Part shown: one piece after another, positions 45,900 through 57,239 of the stretch
How positions within the stretch are numbered: the stretch's first letter is position 1
Layout: each line of letters opens with the position of its first letter
NCBI GenBank assembly: GCA_027924585.1
Contig: BSBM01000179.1
Location: 12,562,501-12,626,500, forward strand
DNA: 64,000 bases
Direction: 5' to 3'
From: Larix kaempferi
Lineage: Eukaryota > Streptophyta > Pinopsida > Pinales > Pinaceae
Position numbers and translations under genes: made by a program
The notes under the pieces: generated by a model
What the model saw: the letters and a program-made list of their open reading frames with translations, nothing else
Databases searched by the model: none
What the model was told of the DNA's origin: nothing

Positions 45900-46285
45900 T
45901 TTTGAACCCAGTTCACGGATGATGCAGTCCTCTCACGTACAATTTGAACCCAGTTCATGGACGATGCAGTCCTCACGTACATTTTGAACCCAGTTCACGG
46001 ATGATGCAGTCCTCTCACGTACATTTTGAACCCAGTTCATGGACGATGCAGTCCTCACGTACATTTTGAACGCAGTTCACGGATGATGCAGTCCTCTCAT
46101 GTACATTTTGAACCCAGTTCATGGACGATGCAGTCCTCACGTACATTTTGAACCCAGTTCACGGACGATGTAGTCCTCTCACGTACATTTTGAACCCAGT
46201 TCATGGACGATGCAGTCCTTACGTACATTTTGAATCCAGTTCACGGATGATGCAGTCCTCTCATGTACATTTTGAACCGAGGTCC
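45900..46285 (-). repeat. tail repeat iii of element 3: alternating 42- and 40-bp units
   Basis: GTACATTTTGAACCCAGTTC plus CACGGATGATGCAGTCC, about nine units. The alternation of CACGGATGATG with CATGGACGATG suggests the array grew as an 82-bp dimer. Confidence 0.9.
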
Positions 46286-46925
46286 AGGGACGATGCAGTC
46301 CTATCTTCAATTCTCGGAGACATTAGTCTACGGATCAATTCTGGGACCGAAGTCCAAGGAAGACACAATCCCCTACCTATTCATTCAGGACTTCATTATC
46401 GGAGACCCAGTCTATGGCTCAATTTTGGGACCGAAGTCCGGGGAAGATACAATCCCCTACCTGTTCATTCAGGACTTCATTCTCGGAGACATCTTGTCTA
46501 TGACTCTCTTTAGGACTGAAGTCCACGGATGATCCAATCCTCACATGTCCACCAAGGACTTCATTCTCGAAGACATACGTCTACGGCTCTCTTTAGGACT
46601 GAAGTCCAGGGATGATCCAATCCCCACATGTCCACCAAGGACTTCATTCTCGAAGACATACATCTATGGATCTCTTTAGGACTGAAGTCCAGGGATGATC
46701 CAATCCCCACATGTCCACCAAGGACTTCATTCTCGAAGACATACATCTACGGCTCAATTCTGGGACCGAAGTCCGGGGACGATACAATCCCCCACCTGTT
46801 CATTCAGGACTTTATTCTCGAAGACATATGTCTACGGCTCACTTTAGGAATGAAGTCCACGGATGATCCAATCCTCACATGTCCACGAAGGACTTCATTT
46901 TCGAAGACATTTGTCTATGGCTCCT
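46286..46925 (-). repeat. tail repeat iv of element 3: about 95-bp units
   Basis: Units carry GGACTTCATTCTCGAAGACAT, a CTCTTTAGGACTGAAGTCC or CAATTCTGGGACCGAAGTCC segment and GATGATCCAATCC. About six units with variants. Confidence 0.85.
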
Positions 46926-47375
46926 TTTAGAACATGTGTTCAAGGATGATGCAATCCCTCTTCTTTCTCGGACACACCTGTCTACGGCTCCTTTTAGAAC
47001 ATGTGTTCAAGGATGATGCAATCCCTCTTCTTTATCGGAGACACCTGCCTACGGCTCCTTTTAGAACATGTGTTCAAGGATGATGCAATCCCTCTTCTTT
47101 CTCAGAGACACCTGTATACAGCTCCTTTTAGAACATGTTTTCAAGGATGATGCAATCCCTCTTCTTTCTCGGAGACACCTTCCTACGACTCCTTTTAGAA
47201 CATGTGTTCAAGGATGATGCAATCCCTCTTCTTTCTCGAAGACACCTGTATACGGCTCCTTTTAGAACATGTGTTCAAGGATGATTCAATCCCTCTTCCT
47301 TCTCGGAGACACCTATCTACAGCTCCTTTTAGAACATATGTTCAAGGATGATGCAATCCCCTTGTCACCTTAGAC
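46926..47375 (-). repeat. tail repeat v of element 3: 67-bp unit, about 7 copies
   Basis: TACGGCTCCTTTTAGAACAT at 46983 and 47050 and onward, each with CAAGGATGATGCAATCCC and TCTTTCTCGGAGACACC. Confidence 0.9.
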
Positions 47376-47519
47376 CCTGTCTAAGGACCATCCACCAACC
47401 TCTCTGTTGGCATCGCCAATATAGGTATCCATATCATCGACCTCACTGTCGATGCAGGAAATCTCATCATAAGTGATCACATCACTCCCCCTTTCAAGGA
47501 GGGTCCTTCTGAACTATAT

Positions 47520-48640
47520 TAAGTTTGTCTCAAAAAACTTTACTTGAGGTAGAGTTTTGGTTAGTACATCGTATCGGTAGAGGTTTGGTTAGTACATTGG
47601 TAACTTGTTATAAATTCGAACTTTAATTCCTTTCTGCACCATATCTCGTATATAGAAATGTCAGATCTCTATGTGCTTTGACTTATCATGGAACACTGGA
47701 TTCTTTGCCATTTTGGTACAACTTTGCTTGTCACATAGGATCACAGTTGGGTCCATCTCTAAGTCAAACAATTCTGAAGCCATACCACTTCACAATTAGC
47801 AGAGCAAGGAGCCATATATTCTGCTTGTGCTGAGAGCCACACTAGATTGTTTCCTGCTAAACCACGAGATCATGGCTGATCCCAGACAATAACATCCTCT
47901 CGATGTGCTCTTCCTGTCTAACACACTTCCTTCCCAATCAACATCTGTGTAGCCATCTGAAGTCGTGATCTCCAAGATAACATAGATCAAAGTCTATCGT
48001 ATCCTTTAGGTACCTCATCACATGCTTTGCAACTAACAGGTGAACACATCTAGTTTCCACTAGATACTGACTCAAGGTGTTCACAGCAAAGCATATATCT
48101 GACCTAGTATTCGTTAGACACATCAATGACCCAATAATTTGTCTATACAGAGTTATATACACTAACTCTGATGAGTCATTCACTAACAACTTCAAGTTGG
48201 AATCCATGAGAGTGGCCATTCCAACATATCAAGTCCTTTTAATATTTATCGGCATACTTTCCTTGGTTGAGAAAGATTCCTTCTGAGCCTTTCCATACTT
48301 CCAGACCTAGGAAGTAATGCATCAATCTGAGATCTTTCATTTTCATTTTTGCAGCCATCTATCTGTGCCATCTCTCGTTAGATGGGTCTACTGATATGAG
48401 CCTCAACATCATTTGAACTCTGTGGTGAGTTCCTTCTTGCATCCATGTCATCTGTGTATAGAAACCATATTCAACCTTGTAGCAAAGGTTGAGATCCACA
48501 TCACCCATGGTGATCATTAAGCTCATCAATTTACTATCAATCCTGGGTACCCATACAGAACCTGATTCACACTTCTTCTTTAATTACATCATTAAGAGAA
48601 TGGTCTTATCTAATCACTTGGAGCAAACATCTCGTCGTGA
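47520..48640 (-). pseudogene. Copia pol remnant: RT end and RNase H of element 3
   Basis: Minus-strand fragments in order: VAKRFS and MFAPSD-like RT finger traces near 48630-48590, then a deletion to the palm; MYRQIIGS-type sequence at 48219-47938 (YRQIIGSLM, FAVNTLSQYL); RNase H at 47990-47796 (DVDWEGSVLDRKST, SRKQSSVALST). The last part (DVLTK near 47580) ends near 47530. Several frameshifts and stops. The YVDD box is not recognisable. It keeps FSQKEG-like sequence lost from elements 1 and 2, so its deletions arose independently. Confidence 0.82.
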
Positions 48641-48769
48641 TTCTCTTCCTCTTTCTAAGAGAATCTTTTAGCCACGATCCTTCTATATTATGTTTGATTT
48701 GTAAATATTCTTGTTGAACATCCATCACTTGTGCGGTGTTCATCATTCTTCATGATCTTTCCTACAAAT

Positions 48770-50010
48770 CAAAATTAAGTACATGATTAGTAATACTTCA
48801 TAATCATGAAATCATGTTGACATGATAACCTATTATGCATACAGATATCATTTACATAGTTATGCAACTATCTTGACCAATACTTTGGCACAACACTTTT
48901 CCATATCCTGTATGCATACAGTGGCTATCTAGATGCCTTCCATCTCTACCAGAACATACTATCGAGAGTGTGCACAACTCTCAGCATGTCAGCAAAGAGG
49001 TTTCATTCTAGACAAGCTACAATGGAATGTTTTGTCCAACTTACCAATCATATGCATATTAGTAGTATACTGTTCAATGCTCTATGAATGTTTACACTCA
49101 ACATGAATACAAATATGCATATTTACTATTTCAAATAACAACTCAAATACTTATCTTTTATGTTTGTGTGGTTGCCTCCCGCTTGATCTTCTAAATGTAT
49201 TTTGAACTTCTATTCATTCTGTACCACTGTGCATGCTCAAGTGTGCACTAGTGTTATCCTCATGATCTCATACACAAACATACATTCATTAGTATATTAT
49301 AAATATTATCAAAACATTATAATTCTAAATAATCTTGAATATGTATAGTCATGATCATAGATAATAAACATTAGTATTCAAGATTTCAGGGAAGTCTTCT
49401 TTTACTCATGCATATCATCAATCAAGATAAAAGACATAATATGCATAATCCCTTGATTACTAACTTTATGAATAAACATATCTAATCATACCAAGTATAC
49501 TTATATAAGGGATCCTAACACAAGGTAAGATTCATAGGAAACATACATGGATTAGTATATCTGTTTAACATACCTAATCAATATCTTCTTTGTTCTCTTC
49601 AATGATTTAGAGATCCTATGCTGGAACCTACACATCTCATAGGTTAATCATAATAGAACAAACTCATACAAACCTCGTAATTAGAACCTCTATGTGATCA
49701 AAGATTATGGAGGAGTCTTTGTCTTCATGTTGCCATGGTCATGGAACTTGATTTGTCTTTAGTGATGTACCTGTATCTTGTTAGCAGACAACATCAACCT
49801 CATACAATACCACAGTGCATTAGTACAATCATATAGCCCTAAACAATGAATGTCTTCTATCATTCACATGCATTCATATTGTTACTAGGGTGATAAGACA
49901 ATTCTAACATTAATCGAGATTGTACTGACCTGAATAATATGAGGACAAACATATTATGAACTTAATCAAGAATCAGATTTCAAGACATACCTGTATCTCC
50001 TTAAGTCATA
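48770..50010 (-). other. non-coding mosaic block of element 3
   Basis: Weaker alignment to the mosaic of elements 1 and 2. Conserved patches include GCAAAGAGGTTTCATTCTAG (49001) and CATGATCTCATACA; the integrase patch is missing. Confidence 0.6.
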
Positions 50011-50014
50011 CCTG

Positions 50015-50085
50015 TCGAGACTTCTTTTAGTCTTCTTATGTAAGGCCTTAGCATCAACTCCCCCTGAAACTTGATCTGGAGCTTC
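50015..50085 (-). pseudogene. gag remnant of element 3
   Basis: A short minus-strand frame with AKALHKK matches gag of element 4; everything else is lost. Confidence 0.65.
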
Positions 50086-51215
50086 ATTAGGGTTTGCTAG
50101 AGAAACCCTAAAAATTCAATCTTTGACTTTCACACTTCTGAATGGATGGAACGATGTGTCTTACTGAGCTGATCAAACTAGCATACTTCAATTTTGAAAT
50201 CTCCAAAATTTGACCCCTCAAAATTGCCTTCGAAACTTCTGGATCTTCTGGACAGGATCTCGAACTAGGGTTTGATGAAACCCACCCTTCTTCCCAATCA
50301 AAAGGTTCGATCCAAGGCTCTAAACTCTTATTTTTCTGAGGAGATTCCGGCCGTGGTTACAAACTTCAAAAATTCCAACTTTTGTTGAAGCCCTAATTTT
50401 CCATCTTTCCGATAAAAATCGGGAACTGGGGTTTGATCAAGCCCGGTCTTCTACCCAACCAAAAAATTTGATCTTGGTCTCTAAATTTTTATTCTCCTGA
50501 GTAGCATTCAGCCGTGGATTCCGATTCCAAAAATTCTAACTTTCTCGGAAACCCTAAATTCCGGAAGCCATGAATGAAGGTGCTCCAAAAATAATTATGT
50601 TTTGAAAGAAATATGTACCTGATTTTTTCTGCTGTAACTCCGAACTTTTCGCTCCACGGGGTCTGAACACTTTTTCTGTGGTATCCTGACCTGTCATATT
50701 TCCATCCCAATAGGTCTGACCTCAATTGGATTTTCTGAGAGAGATTTATGCCAAGTGTCACAACGTGACCTGTTTATGGGAGAAAATAGGAGAGCGAACT
50801 TGTACGGCGTTCCACGTCTCACTGGTTTAACTTCGGCCTCTAACAAAGTTTCCTGAGATAGTATAGTCTGTGTACTACCTGTCACTTTTTACGAAATTTC
50901 ATTTGGAGCTTCCTAGCCCAAGTTATGACCTTTTTTCCTAGGTCACCTGATTTTGACCTAGATCTAGAAGAGGCATAAACTCTAACTTGTACTGATCATA
51001 ACTCACAAAGTAAAACGAATATGAGGGTGTCCTTTGGACACAAGGTACCTGGGGATAGTATTTATGATGTGTAATATTTTCAGATACTGAACCTTCGTAG
51101 AAATGGATTTATAGAGAAAGTTCCACGATGACTGGTTTTTGCAATGTAAAACCCAAACCTTCAAATTGTCGCAAGTGAAGCAAGTGTCGTAAATGCCATA
51201 CATTGCCTTCCTTCA
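50086..51215 (-). other. leader of element 3
   Basis: Homologous to the leaders of elements 1 and 2 but with a single copy of the 177-bp unit (about 50680-50855). No coding frame recognised. Confidence 0.7.
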
Positions 51216-51232
51216 GGTTAGCTCTGATACCA
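51216..51232 (-). other. primer binding site of element 3 (tRNA-iMet)
   Basis: Minus strand TGGTATCAGAGCTAACC directly after the 5' LTR. Confidence 0.93.
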
Positions 51233-51839
51233 TGTTAATATTTAATATTCTAAGACAAAAAATAGCAGCATTACATTCTATTTCACAACAATAGCATATA
51301 CAGGATCACTAAAGAAACAACAAGCATAGCATAAACACAAGAGACACAGATTTATCCTGGGAAACCCTCATGGGGTAGAAAACCCAGCAAAGCTTCCTCA
51401 ATATAGATGACCAGCAATACAAAAAGATGCAAACCAAAGACATAATCTCCTCCTCCACCATAGCAGACCTCTCCTCCACAAGTGCGCTACATTCTGAGTG
51501 AGGGAAGTGTGTGTATAATGAGGAACACACCTCCTCTATTTATACACATCTCCGACTTGTACTTTATATTAACTAGGTCGGCTCCAACTTTACCACTGGG
51601 TTAAACACCCCACTACAACTGACTGGGCTGACCCCACTAGGGTGGTCTAACAACCCTTTGACCCACATAACACAGACAGGGCCGACCCCCACTAGGGAAG
51701 TCTAATAACCCAAGTTACCACATTCTGACGGAGGAATAAACATCTCCGTATATACAATAAGATCTTCATGGAGGAATGAAACATCTCCGGAACAATAAAG
51801 TACAAATATAATATTCTTAGAAGTTACAATATCTCAACA
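51233..51839 (-). repeat. 5' LTR of Copia element 3
   Basis: 607 bp; on the minus strand it starts TGTTGAGATATTG and contains TATAAATAGAGGAGG near 51533 as the likely TATA box. Confidence 0.93.
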
Positions 51840-51844
51840 CCAAT

Positions 51845-52300
51845 GCCTCTAGTGTGGTTTTTGAAATCACTAAATAGCTCTTGATGAAGGATATTGGAAG
51901 GTGAGTTTATCATGCTTGACATCACCATGGTGTTGGTTTCCATAATGAAAATAGAAGGGGCTTGCTTGGTATCTTGGAAAATTGCTTGTAGCTTCTTCAA
52001 TGCCTCTTCCATTGTTGCGAAATATCGACATCATTGAGCAATCATTTTAATGAACCTTTCCTCTTACTAATTATCTAGTTGAGTGAATTACTCCCCAACT
52101 ATTAGATAAGAAATATGCTCTTATCTAATTTCACGCACATAGTAGTGAAGGAGTCTTGATTTTTGGTGAGTTCTTTTTCTTGCTCATTTTATTTTCTCCT
52201 CCAATACTTAATTTCCTCTTGTATCTCCCCAATAAAGTCTCTCAACTCTTCCAGTTTATACCCCTTTAAAATATTACCCATGGTCGTTGCTTCAAGGTAT
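51845..52300 (-). pseudogene. gag-like N-terminal remnant of the old element
   Basis: Minus-strand frame at 52012-51824 (MEEALKKLQAIFQDTKQ, then SMINSPSNIL) and charged helical fragments up to 52290. It reads toward element 3 and should continue into the zinc-knuckle remnant at 44043. No family is certain. Confidence 0.4.
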
Positions 52301-52305
52301 TTCCC

Positions 52306-52319
52306 ACACTAATACCACT
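52306..52319 (-). other. degenerate primer binding site of the old element
   Basis: Minus strand TGGTATTAGTGTGG lies 3 bases inside the right terminal repeat and matches TGGTATCAGAG at 9 of the first 11 positions. Confidence 0.5.
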
Positions 52320-52322
52320 ATG

Positions 52323-53155
52323 ATTCATAAATGGTAGGCCTGTGGTTAGTCCATCTCATTAACATAGATCCTTTTTCATAAATAAGATTTTTGTCTCTTT
52401 AATACAAAATTTGTTCAAGTAGAATATTATGTTATTTCCTCTAATTTAAATTCTCTAATAGACCTAAGAGGGCTCTTCCATAGTTCTAGTTACACTGCTC
52501 AGTTTGTTTACTTTACAATACCAAACAAATTCCTCTCAAAAATCAAGTTTACTGCCTCTATATGGTACCAACCAAGTAACTCACTCTATTCTAGTGAAAT
52601 GTTTCAACACAAAGTTTCATTAATAATGCAATTGTCATTCACAAACATTATTATTGCATTTATATGTTTGTAAATGGATATGCTTGGAAGTCAACTTTGC
52701 CTTTCCAATGTGCCTACACAACACTTAGCCAATTGTAAATATGTCCATAGAAGATGTGTATACTTCTATTTTAGTAGTATGTTAGAAATTCACTCATACC
52801 AACACTTCAATTATGTTAGGAAATTGAGTGTATATGCTATGCTCTTCTACATTCATTGGAGCAAAAAAAAAAACAATGCCACTTTCTATATATATATATA
52901 TATACTATGGTAAGAAATCAGGCTTAGCTCTTTGATTTAAATAACACAAAAAAATTTCAATATTCATTTAATCAATTATATGAGTATTATTGCACTCTTG
53001 GAGTCATCATTCCACAATCAATTGACCAATATAAAATGTATATGAATTTGATGTAGATGGTAATCAAATACACAATCTTGGAGTGCAAGCATGGTTGTTT
53101 CAATGATCCCATAAAGAGGAAATTATTGATGTACTAGAAAATACACCCATTAGCA
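52323..53155 (-). repeat. right terminal repeat (putative 5' LTR) of the old element
   Basis: 833 bp, TGATTCATAAATGG to CATTAGCA on the plus strand; diverged partner of 40794-41725. Strong divergence implies an old insertion. Confidence 0.65.
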
Positions 53156-53847
53156 ATCCGTTGTGTGTTATTTAAGCACCAACTTGAGGGTTGTGCAATC
53201 TCAAGTAGAAAATCAAAGTGATGAAAACGAAACTAAACTAAATGAATTAATATTTAATCATTCATGCATAAACCATAAGAAATCTAGCTAAACAAAGTAA
53301 ATTCAACACATGTAAAGAATGAAAAAATTATATTACACAAACAATAGAAGAGTACAATATCACCTTGGTAATAGTTAAGGATCGCAAGAGGCCTCTACAA
53401 TTGATCCAAGGGGGGGGTGCTTCTAAGTCCTTTATGCCCAAGTCTCTAACCAAGCGATTATATTGTTGATTCCACAATGGTGAAAGAAGGAAAGGATGAT
53501 GGATCTATCTCTTTGTTTCACATGGAGTTTCGATAGAATAACTTTAATATGAATAGTGATATTGTATTTGGGAATGATCTTGAGGGTTGTATTTATTACA
53601 AATATTGTAGATCTAGCTTCAACGTGAATGATCCCCTTTGCATTAATAAATTAGTGGGGAGGTTAGGCATTGGAAAGCCAAATCAACAAATACTTTTGGA
53701 AATAGTGACTAGGGGATGTCCACTTTTAGCCACTACTTCTTTTTGGGAAGCGCCCAACAATGAAAAACAACCAAGTTTTACTTTTGGGACTAGGTTGTGC
53801 TTTTCGAAGAAAAAAGGGGGACACATTCCCAAAATCGCCACGCAATT
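53156..53847. other. unassigned DNA with one open frame
   Basis: A 106-codon plus-strand frame (53549-53869) has no recognised family and runs into the CACTA end. A G9 run is at about 53409. Nothing else stands out. Confidence 0.4.
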
Positions 53848-54420
53848 CACTACAACAAAAACCATGTGATTAATGTCGTTTTAAGCTTCCATTAATCTCT
53901 TTAGTTATTTTTTGTAGTTTTTAAGAAAAAATGATGTTATTTCACAAGTCGATGCTAAAATTGGCACAAATTTCAACACTATTAGTGTTGGATTTATTGC
54001 TAGGAATAGAGTCATTTTTTAGCATTGGATTTAGCTTCAATTTTAGTGTTGACTTTAGCTTCCTTTTTAGCACCTCCTGTGGCTAAAATTGGCACTAATA
54101 ACTTATTTTATAGTGCAAGGAATAACTTCCTTTTTAGGGCTAGGTTTAGCTTCCTTTTTAGCTCTAGGTTTAGCTTACTTTTTAGCACCAGGTTTAGCTT
54201 CCTTTTTAGCACCGACTTTGGATTCCATTTTAGCACCAAATTTAGATTCCTTTTTAGCACTTACTTTTACTGAAGTCGACATTAATAGCTTACTTATTAA
54301 TGACAGGAATATATTCCTTCTTAGCGTAAGTTTAGTTTTATTTTTAGCACGTAGTTTAGCTTCCTTTTTAGCTCTGACTTTCCTAAGCAACCAATTAAAA
54401 GTGGGGGGAAATTTAAAAAA
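53848..54420 (+). mobile_element. one end of a CACTA (En/Spm) DNA transposon with subterminal minisatellite
   Basis: CACTACAACAAAAACC at 53848 is the standard CACTA terminal sequence and is followed by TAATGTCG. From about 54000 to 54380 come 24-bp units of the type TTTAGCTTCCTTTTTAGCACC, fitting the subterminal repeats on which CACTA transposase acts. No opposite TTGTAGTG end was found before 54681 or after 63080, so the element is truncated or its end is beyond the window. The open frames on both strands (for example KKEAK repeats on minus) are by-products of the 24-bp period. Confidence 0.65.
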
Positions 54421-54676
54421 ATGAAATTTAAGAAATATTAAGGGGTAAAAATAATCCACTTGTCTCAATTCTCATGAGTGTGAGCATATTTCTATTATTT
54501 TAATTATAATCTCTTATTTTCCCACATAAAAGCCCCTCAATACCTACTATTTCATTCTTTTGTCATTTCCTCTCTTTCCCTCTTTCCTTTTCCCTCTTCC
54601 TTTTTCCTTTAGGGTTTCATCCTCATGGAGGATTATTAGGTTTTAGTTTCATGAAGGAACCTCAATGAAGAAGGTC
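54421..54676. other. host DNA left of element 4
   Basis: T/C-rich stretch (CTCTTTCCCTCTTTCC) followed by a block homologous to the repeats at 63181 and 63322. No gene. Confidence 0.5.
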
Positions 54677-54681
54677 ATGGA

Positions 54682-56376
54682 TGTTAAATTTTGAGCATTA
54701 ATTCACAATACTCTTGGATCTTTACTGACAAGCTCATGTACATCTACATCAACCATGTCAGAAAAGCTCATGTAGATCTACATCTTCCGGACTCATCACT
54801 TCCCTTTGGAAGGATCCTCGATTTGAAGTACACCAAGCCTCTCTCTGAAGTAATCAAACTGCATTCTGTCCAACGGCTTGTTCAATACATCTGCAACCTG
54901 CTCATACGTTGCAACATACTCTGCTTCGGCTGTACTCAGTTCTACGTAGGACTACTTCTTGCTAAGCCAAGAGATCACACCTGATCCCTATCTACAACAC
55001 TGCCTGCCCAATCTGAATCAACATAACCCTGCAGGTCAAACTTTTGATTCGCATCATACTTGAACCCATAATCAACTGTACCCTTTAGGTACCTCAGAAT
55101 ATTCTTTACAACAACCAGGTGAACACCCCTCGGATCCGTCAGGAACTGGCTCAATGTGTTCACCGCAAAGCAAATATCTGGTCTAGTGTTCTTCAAGTAC
55201 ATAGAGGACCCAATCATCTGACGATACATAGTGACATCAACTGGATTAGATGAAGCATCACAAAGAAACTTCAGGTTCGATGCCATAGGTGTGGCCATGG
55301 CCTTGCAGTCCATCGTCCCAAACCTCTTCAGGATCTCTATTGCATACTTCCCTTGTCCAAGGAAGATTCCATCTGCATTCTGCCACACCTCCATGTCAAA
55401 AACAAATAGTGCATCATCCCCAAGTTCTGCACATATATGACTCCCTATCATGTGTCTCAAAACCAAGTGGCTACTCCACATACACTTCTTCTTCAACTAC
55501 ACCATTCAAGAAAGTTGTCTTGAAATCCATCTGGTGTATCTTCTATTTCATCACTTTTATATTTCTCTATGCTGCCATCTGCAGCATGCTTGATCTTGAT
55601 GGATCCATATGGAAGTTATAACAAACTTCCCTTCAGGTCTTGGGACTACATCCCAAACATCATTCTTCATGATCGATGGATCATGGCATTCTTCCCATAT
55701 CCTGGGAACTTCAATATATTCAATAGATAATTTTGTTGCTGAACAAATGTTGTAGTTCTTCTTTTGTAGGTGATGGCATATGATCTTTCCTACACAATAA
55801 GTTAAATTGCATGATTAGAAAACATCTCATAGTTTTCAGAACAAGCATAACAATCACAATAAGCATCACAAGCATCACAAGAATCAAAAGCATGAGAGAC
55901 AAGAGACACAGAGTTTCCATGGGGAAAACCCTAAGGTGAAAAACCCCACAACTTCCTCAGAGATAGAGAGAGAAATGGCTCAACCAAAGTACAACCAAAA
56001 TACACTTGAGATAGTCTCCTAGTAGCAGATGATCCTCCTCCTCACTAGTGCGCCACTTTCTGAGTGAGAGAGATATAACTTTTCGAATGATCTAAATAGA
56101 GATCTCCTTATCTCTATTTATACTAACCTGTTTTCCCAGTGACCTTATGGGGCCGACTTGTCTAGCTAGGTACATCCACAATATAATATATATTTCAGGG
56201 CTGACCCCACACATGGTGGTCTAATAACCCATCGGCAAGTACACACACTTGCGACACTTGTCAATCCACATGACGACACTTCCTTATAGAGGAATAACAC
56301 ATCTCTAATAAGGGTACAATAAATATATATGAAATACATAGATGAAATACATTCCGAATTTACATGTACATCAACA
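54682..56376 (-). repeat. 3' LTR of element 4, chimeric
   Basis: 54682-54728 and 55845-56376 match the other LTR (62470-63074). Between them 1116 bp of Copia internal sequence replace 26 bp of LTR (62517-62542 in the intact copy). The outer ends and target duplication are intact. Confidence 0.9.
54729..55844 (-). pseudogene. pol fragment (RT and RNase H) embedded in the 3' LTR
   Basis: Read on the minus strand it starts with sequence matching element 2 from about 30503, including the TGTGTAG-GAAAGATC junction. It goes through an RT fragment with the same EKYK deletion as elements 1 and 2, then GMMDCKAMATPMA-like sequence (here GTMDCKAMATPMA), YRQMIGSSMY, YVDSDWAGS and the terminal FRERLGVLQIED. 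A further deletion removes the YVDD region, and another joins AEYVAT to YEQ at the repeated GTTGCAACATA. The end (DPSKGK) differs from element 4's own DTSRKK, so the donor was another copy. Confidence 0.85.
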
Positions 56377-56386
56377 CTCCCTCTTA
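56377..56386 (-). other. polypurine tract of element 4
   Basis: Minus strand TTAAGAGGGAG in front of the 3' LTR, as in elements 1 and 2. Confidence 0.85.
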
Positions 56387-56584
56387 ACTAGGAAGGTATT
56401 TCTCAACACAGATCTGCTAGACAAGTCTTCTTCTCGGGATCATCATCATCGATGCATCGTCACTGCTGCTGCTATCTCAACCAATCTCTGACTCTACTCG
56501 TCATAGGAAGTTCTACAGAGCCAGTCCTTTTTCATACTGGATGTAGGCCCACCACCTGCAGGTCTTCATCATCATTGGCCATAC

Positions 56585-57215
56585 TGTGGAAATCTTAAGA
56601 CTTATTACGTGCATCACAAAACCTTAAAAGAGTCTCTTGACTAGCAAGAACCCTAAAGAGCATCTGAGGCCTTTTTCATCCTGTCCAGATCTCCAGGACT
56701 TATTACATGTGACCCCACCACAAAACCTTGAAAGAGAATCCTCGGACTGATTACGAGCACAAGGCTCAACATATTGGATCTCCCAGGGCACAAATTACTT
56801 GTGGTCACCACAAAACCTCGAAAGAGAATCCCAGGACTGATTACGAGCACAAGGCTCAACCTATCGGATCTCCCAGGGCACAAATTACATGTGGTCATTG
56901 AAAACCCTCGAAAGAGCATCCCAGGACTGATTACGAGCACACGACTCAATCTATCGGATCTCCCAGGGCACAAATTACATGCCATAGGACAAAACCTCGA
57001 AAGAGCATTTGCTAGATATCCCAGGGCACAAATTACATGCCATAGGCAAAACCTTGAAAGACTATCTATAGATCTCCCAGGGAACAAATTATATGTCCTC
57101 CCAAGCAAAACCTTGAAAGAGCATTTGCCAGATATCCCAGGGTACAAATTACATTGTGTAGGCAAAACCTCGAAACACTATCTGCAAATCTCCCAGGGCA
57201 CAAATTACAGGCTTA
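56585..57215 (-). repeat. tail repeat block A of element 4
   Basis: About eight irregular units with AAACCTCGAAAGAGCATCCC and CTCCCAGGGCACAAATTACA. Homologous to 16960-17470 in element 1, with its own unit order. Confidence 0.85.
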
Positions 57216-57239
57216 TCTGCACAACCTGTTCCATGGCCA

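Larger units (their letters stand above)
44049..51839 (-). mobile_element. Ty1/Copia element 3, non-autonomous, with 5-bp target duplication
   Basis: LTRs of 607 bp each (44049-44655 and 51233-51839), with CCAAT at 44044-44048 and 51840-51844. A different LTR subfamily from elements 1 and 2, but the same internal plan: iMet primer site, leader, tiny gag remnant, non-coding mosaic, RT end plus RNase H, then a tail of 2.5 kb composed of five successive tandem-repeat families. Its pol is more decayed than in the others. Confidence 0.93.
40794..53155 (-). mobile_element. old degraded LTR retrotransposon, interrupted by Copia element 3
   Basis: Two diverged direct repeats (40794-41725 and 52323-53155) act as LTRs. 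Just inside the right one a minus-strand TGGTATTAGTGTGG resembles the iMet primer site. Removing element 3 (44049-51839) joins a gag-like N-terminal frame at 51845-52300 to zinc-knuckle traces at about 43450-43720. No RT or integrase is seen in the remaining 1.5 kb before the left repeat, so it may have been a gag-only, non-autonomous element. No target duplication was found. The LTR assignment is an inference. Confidence 0.5.

Noticed and set aside
54175-54468. Lys/Ala-rich ORF resembling a histone H1 tail
   Set aside because: Produced by the 24-bp CACTA minisatellite; the opposite strand is equally open.
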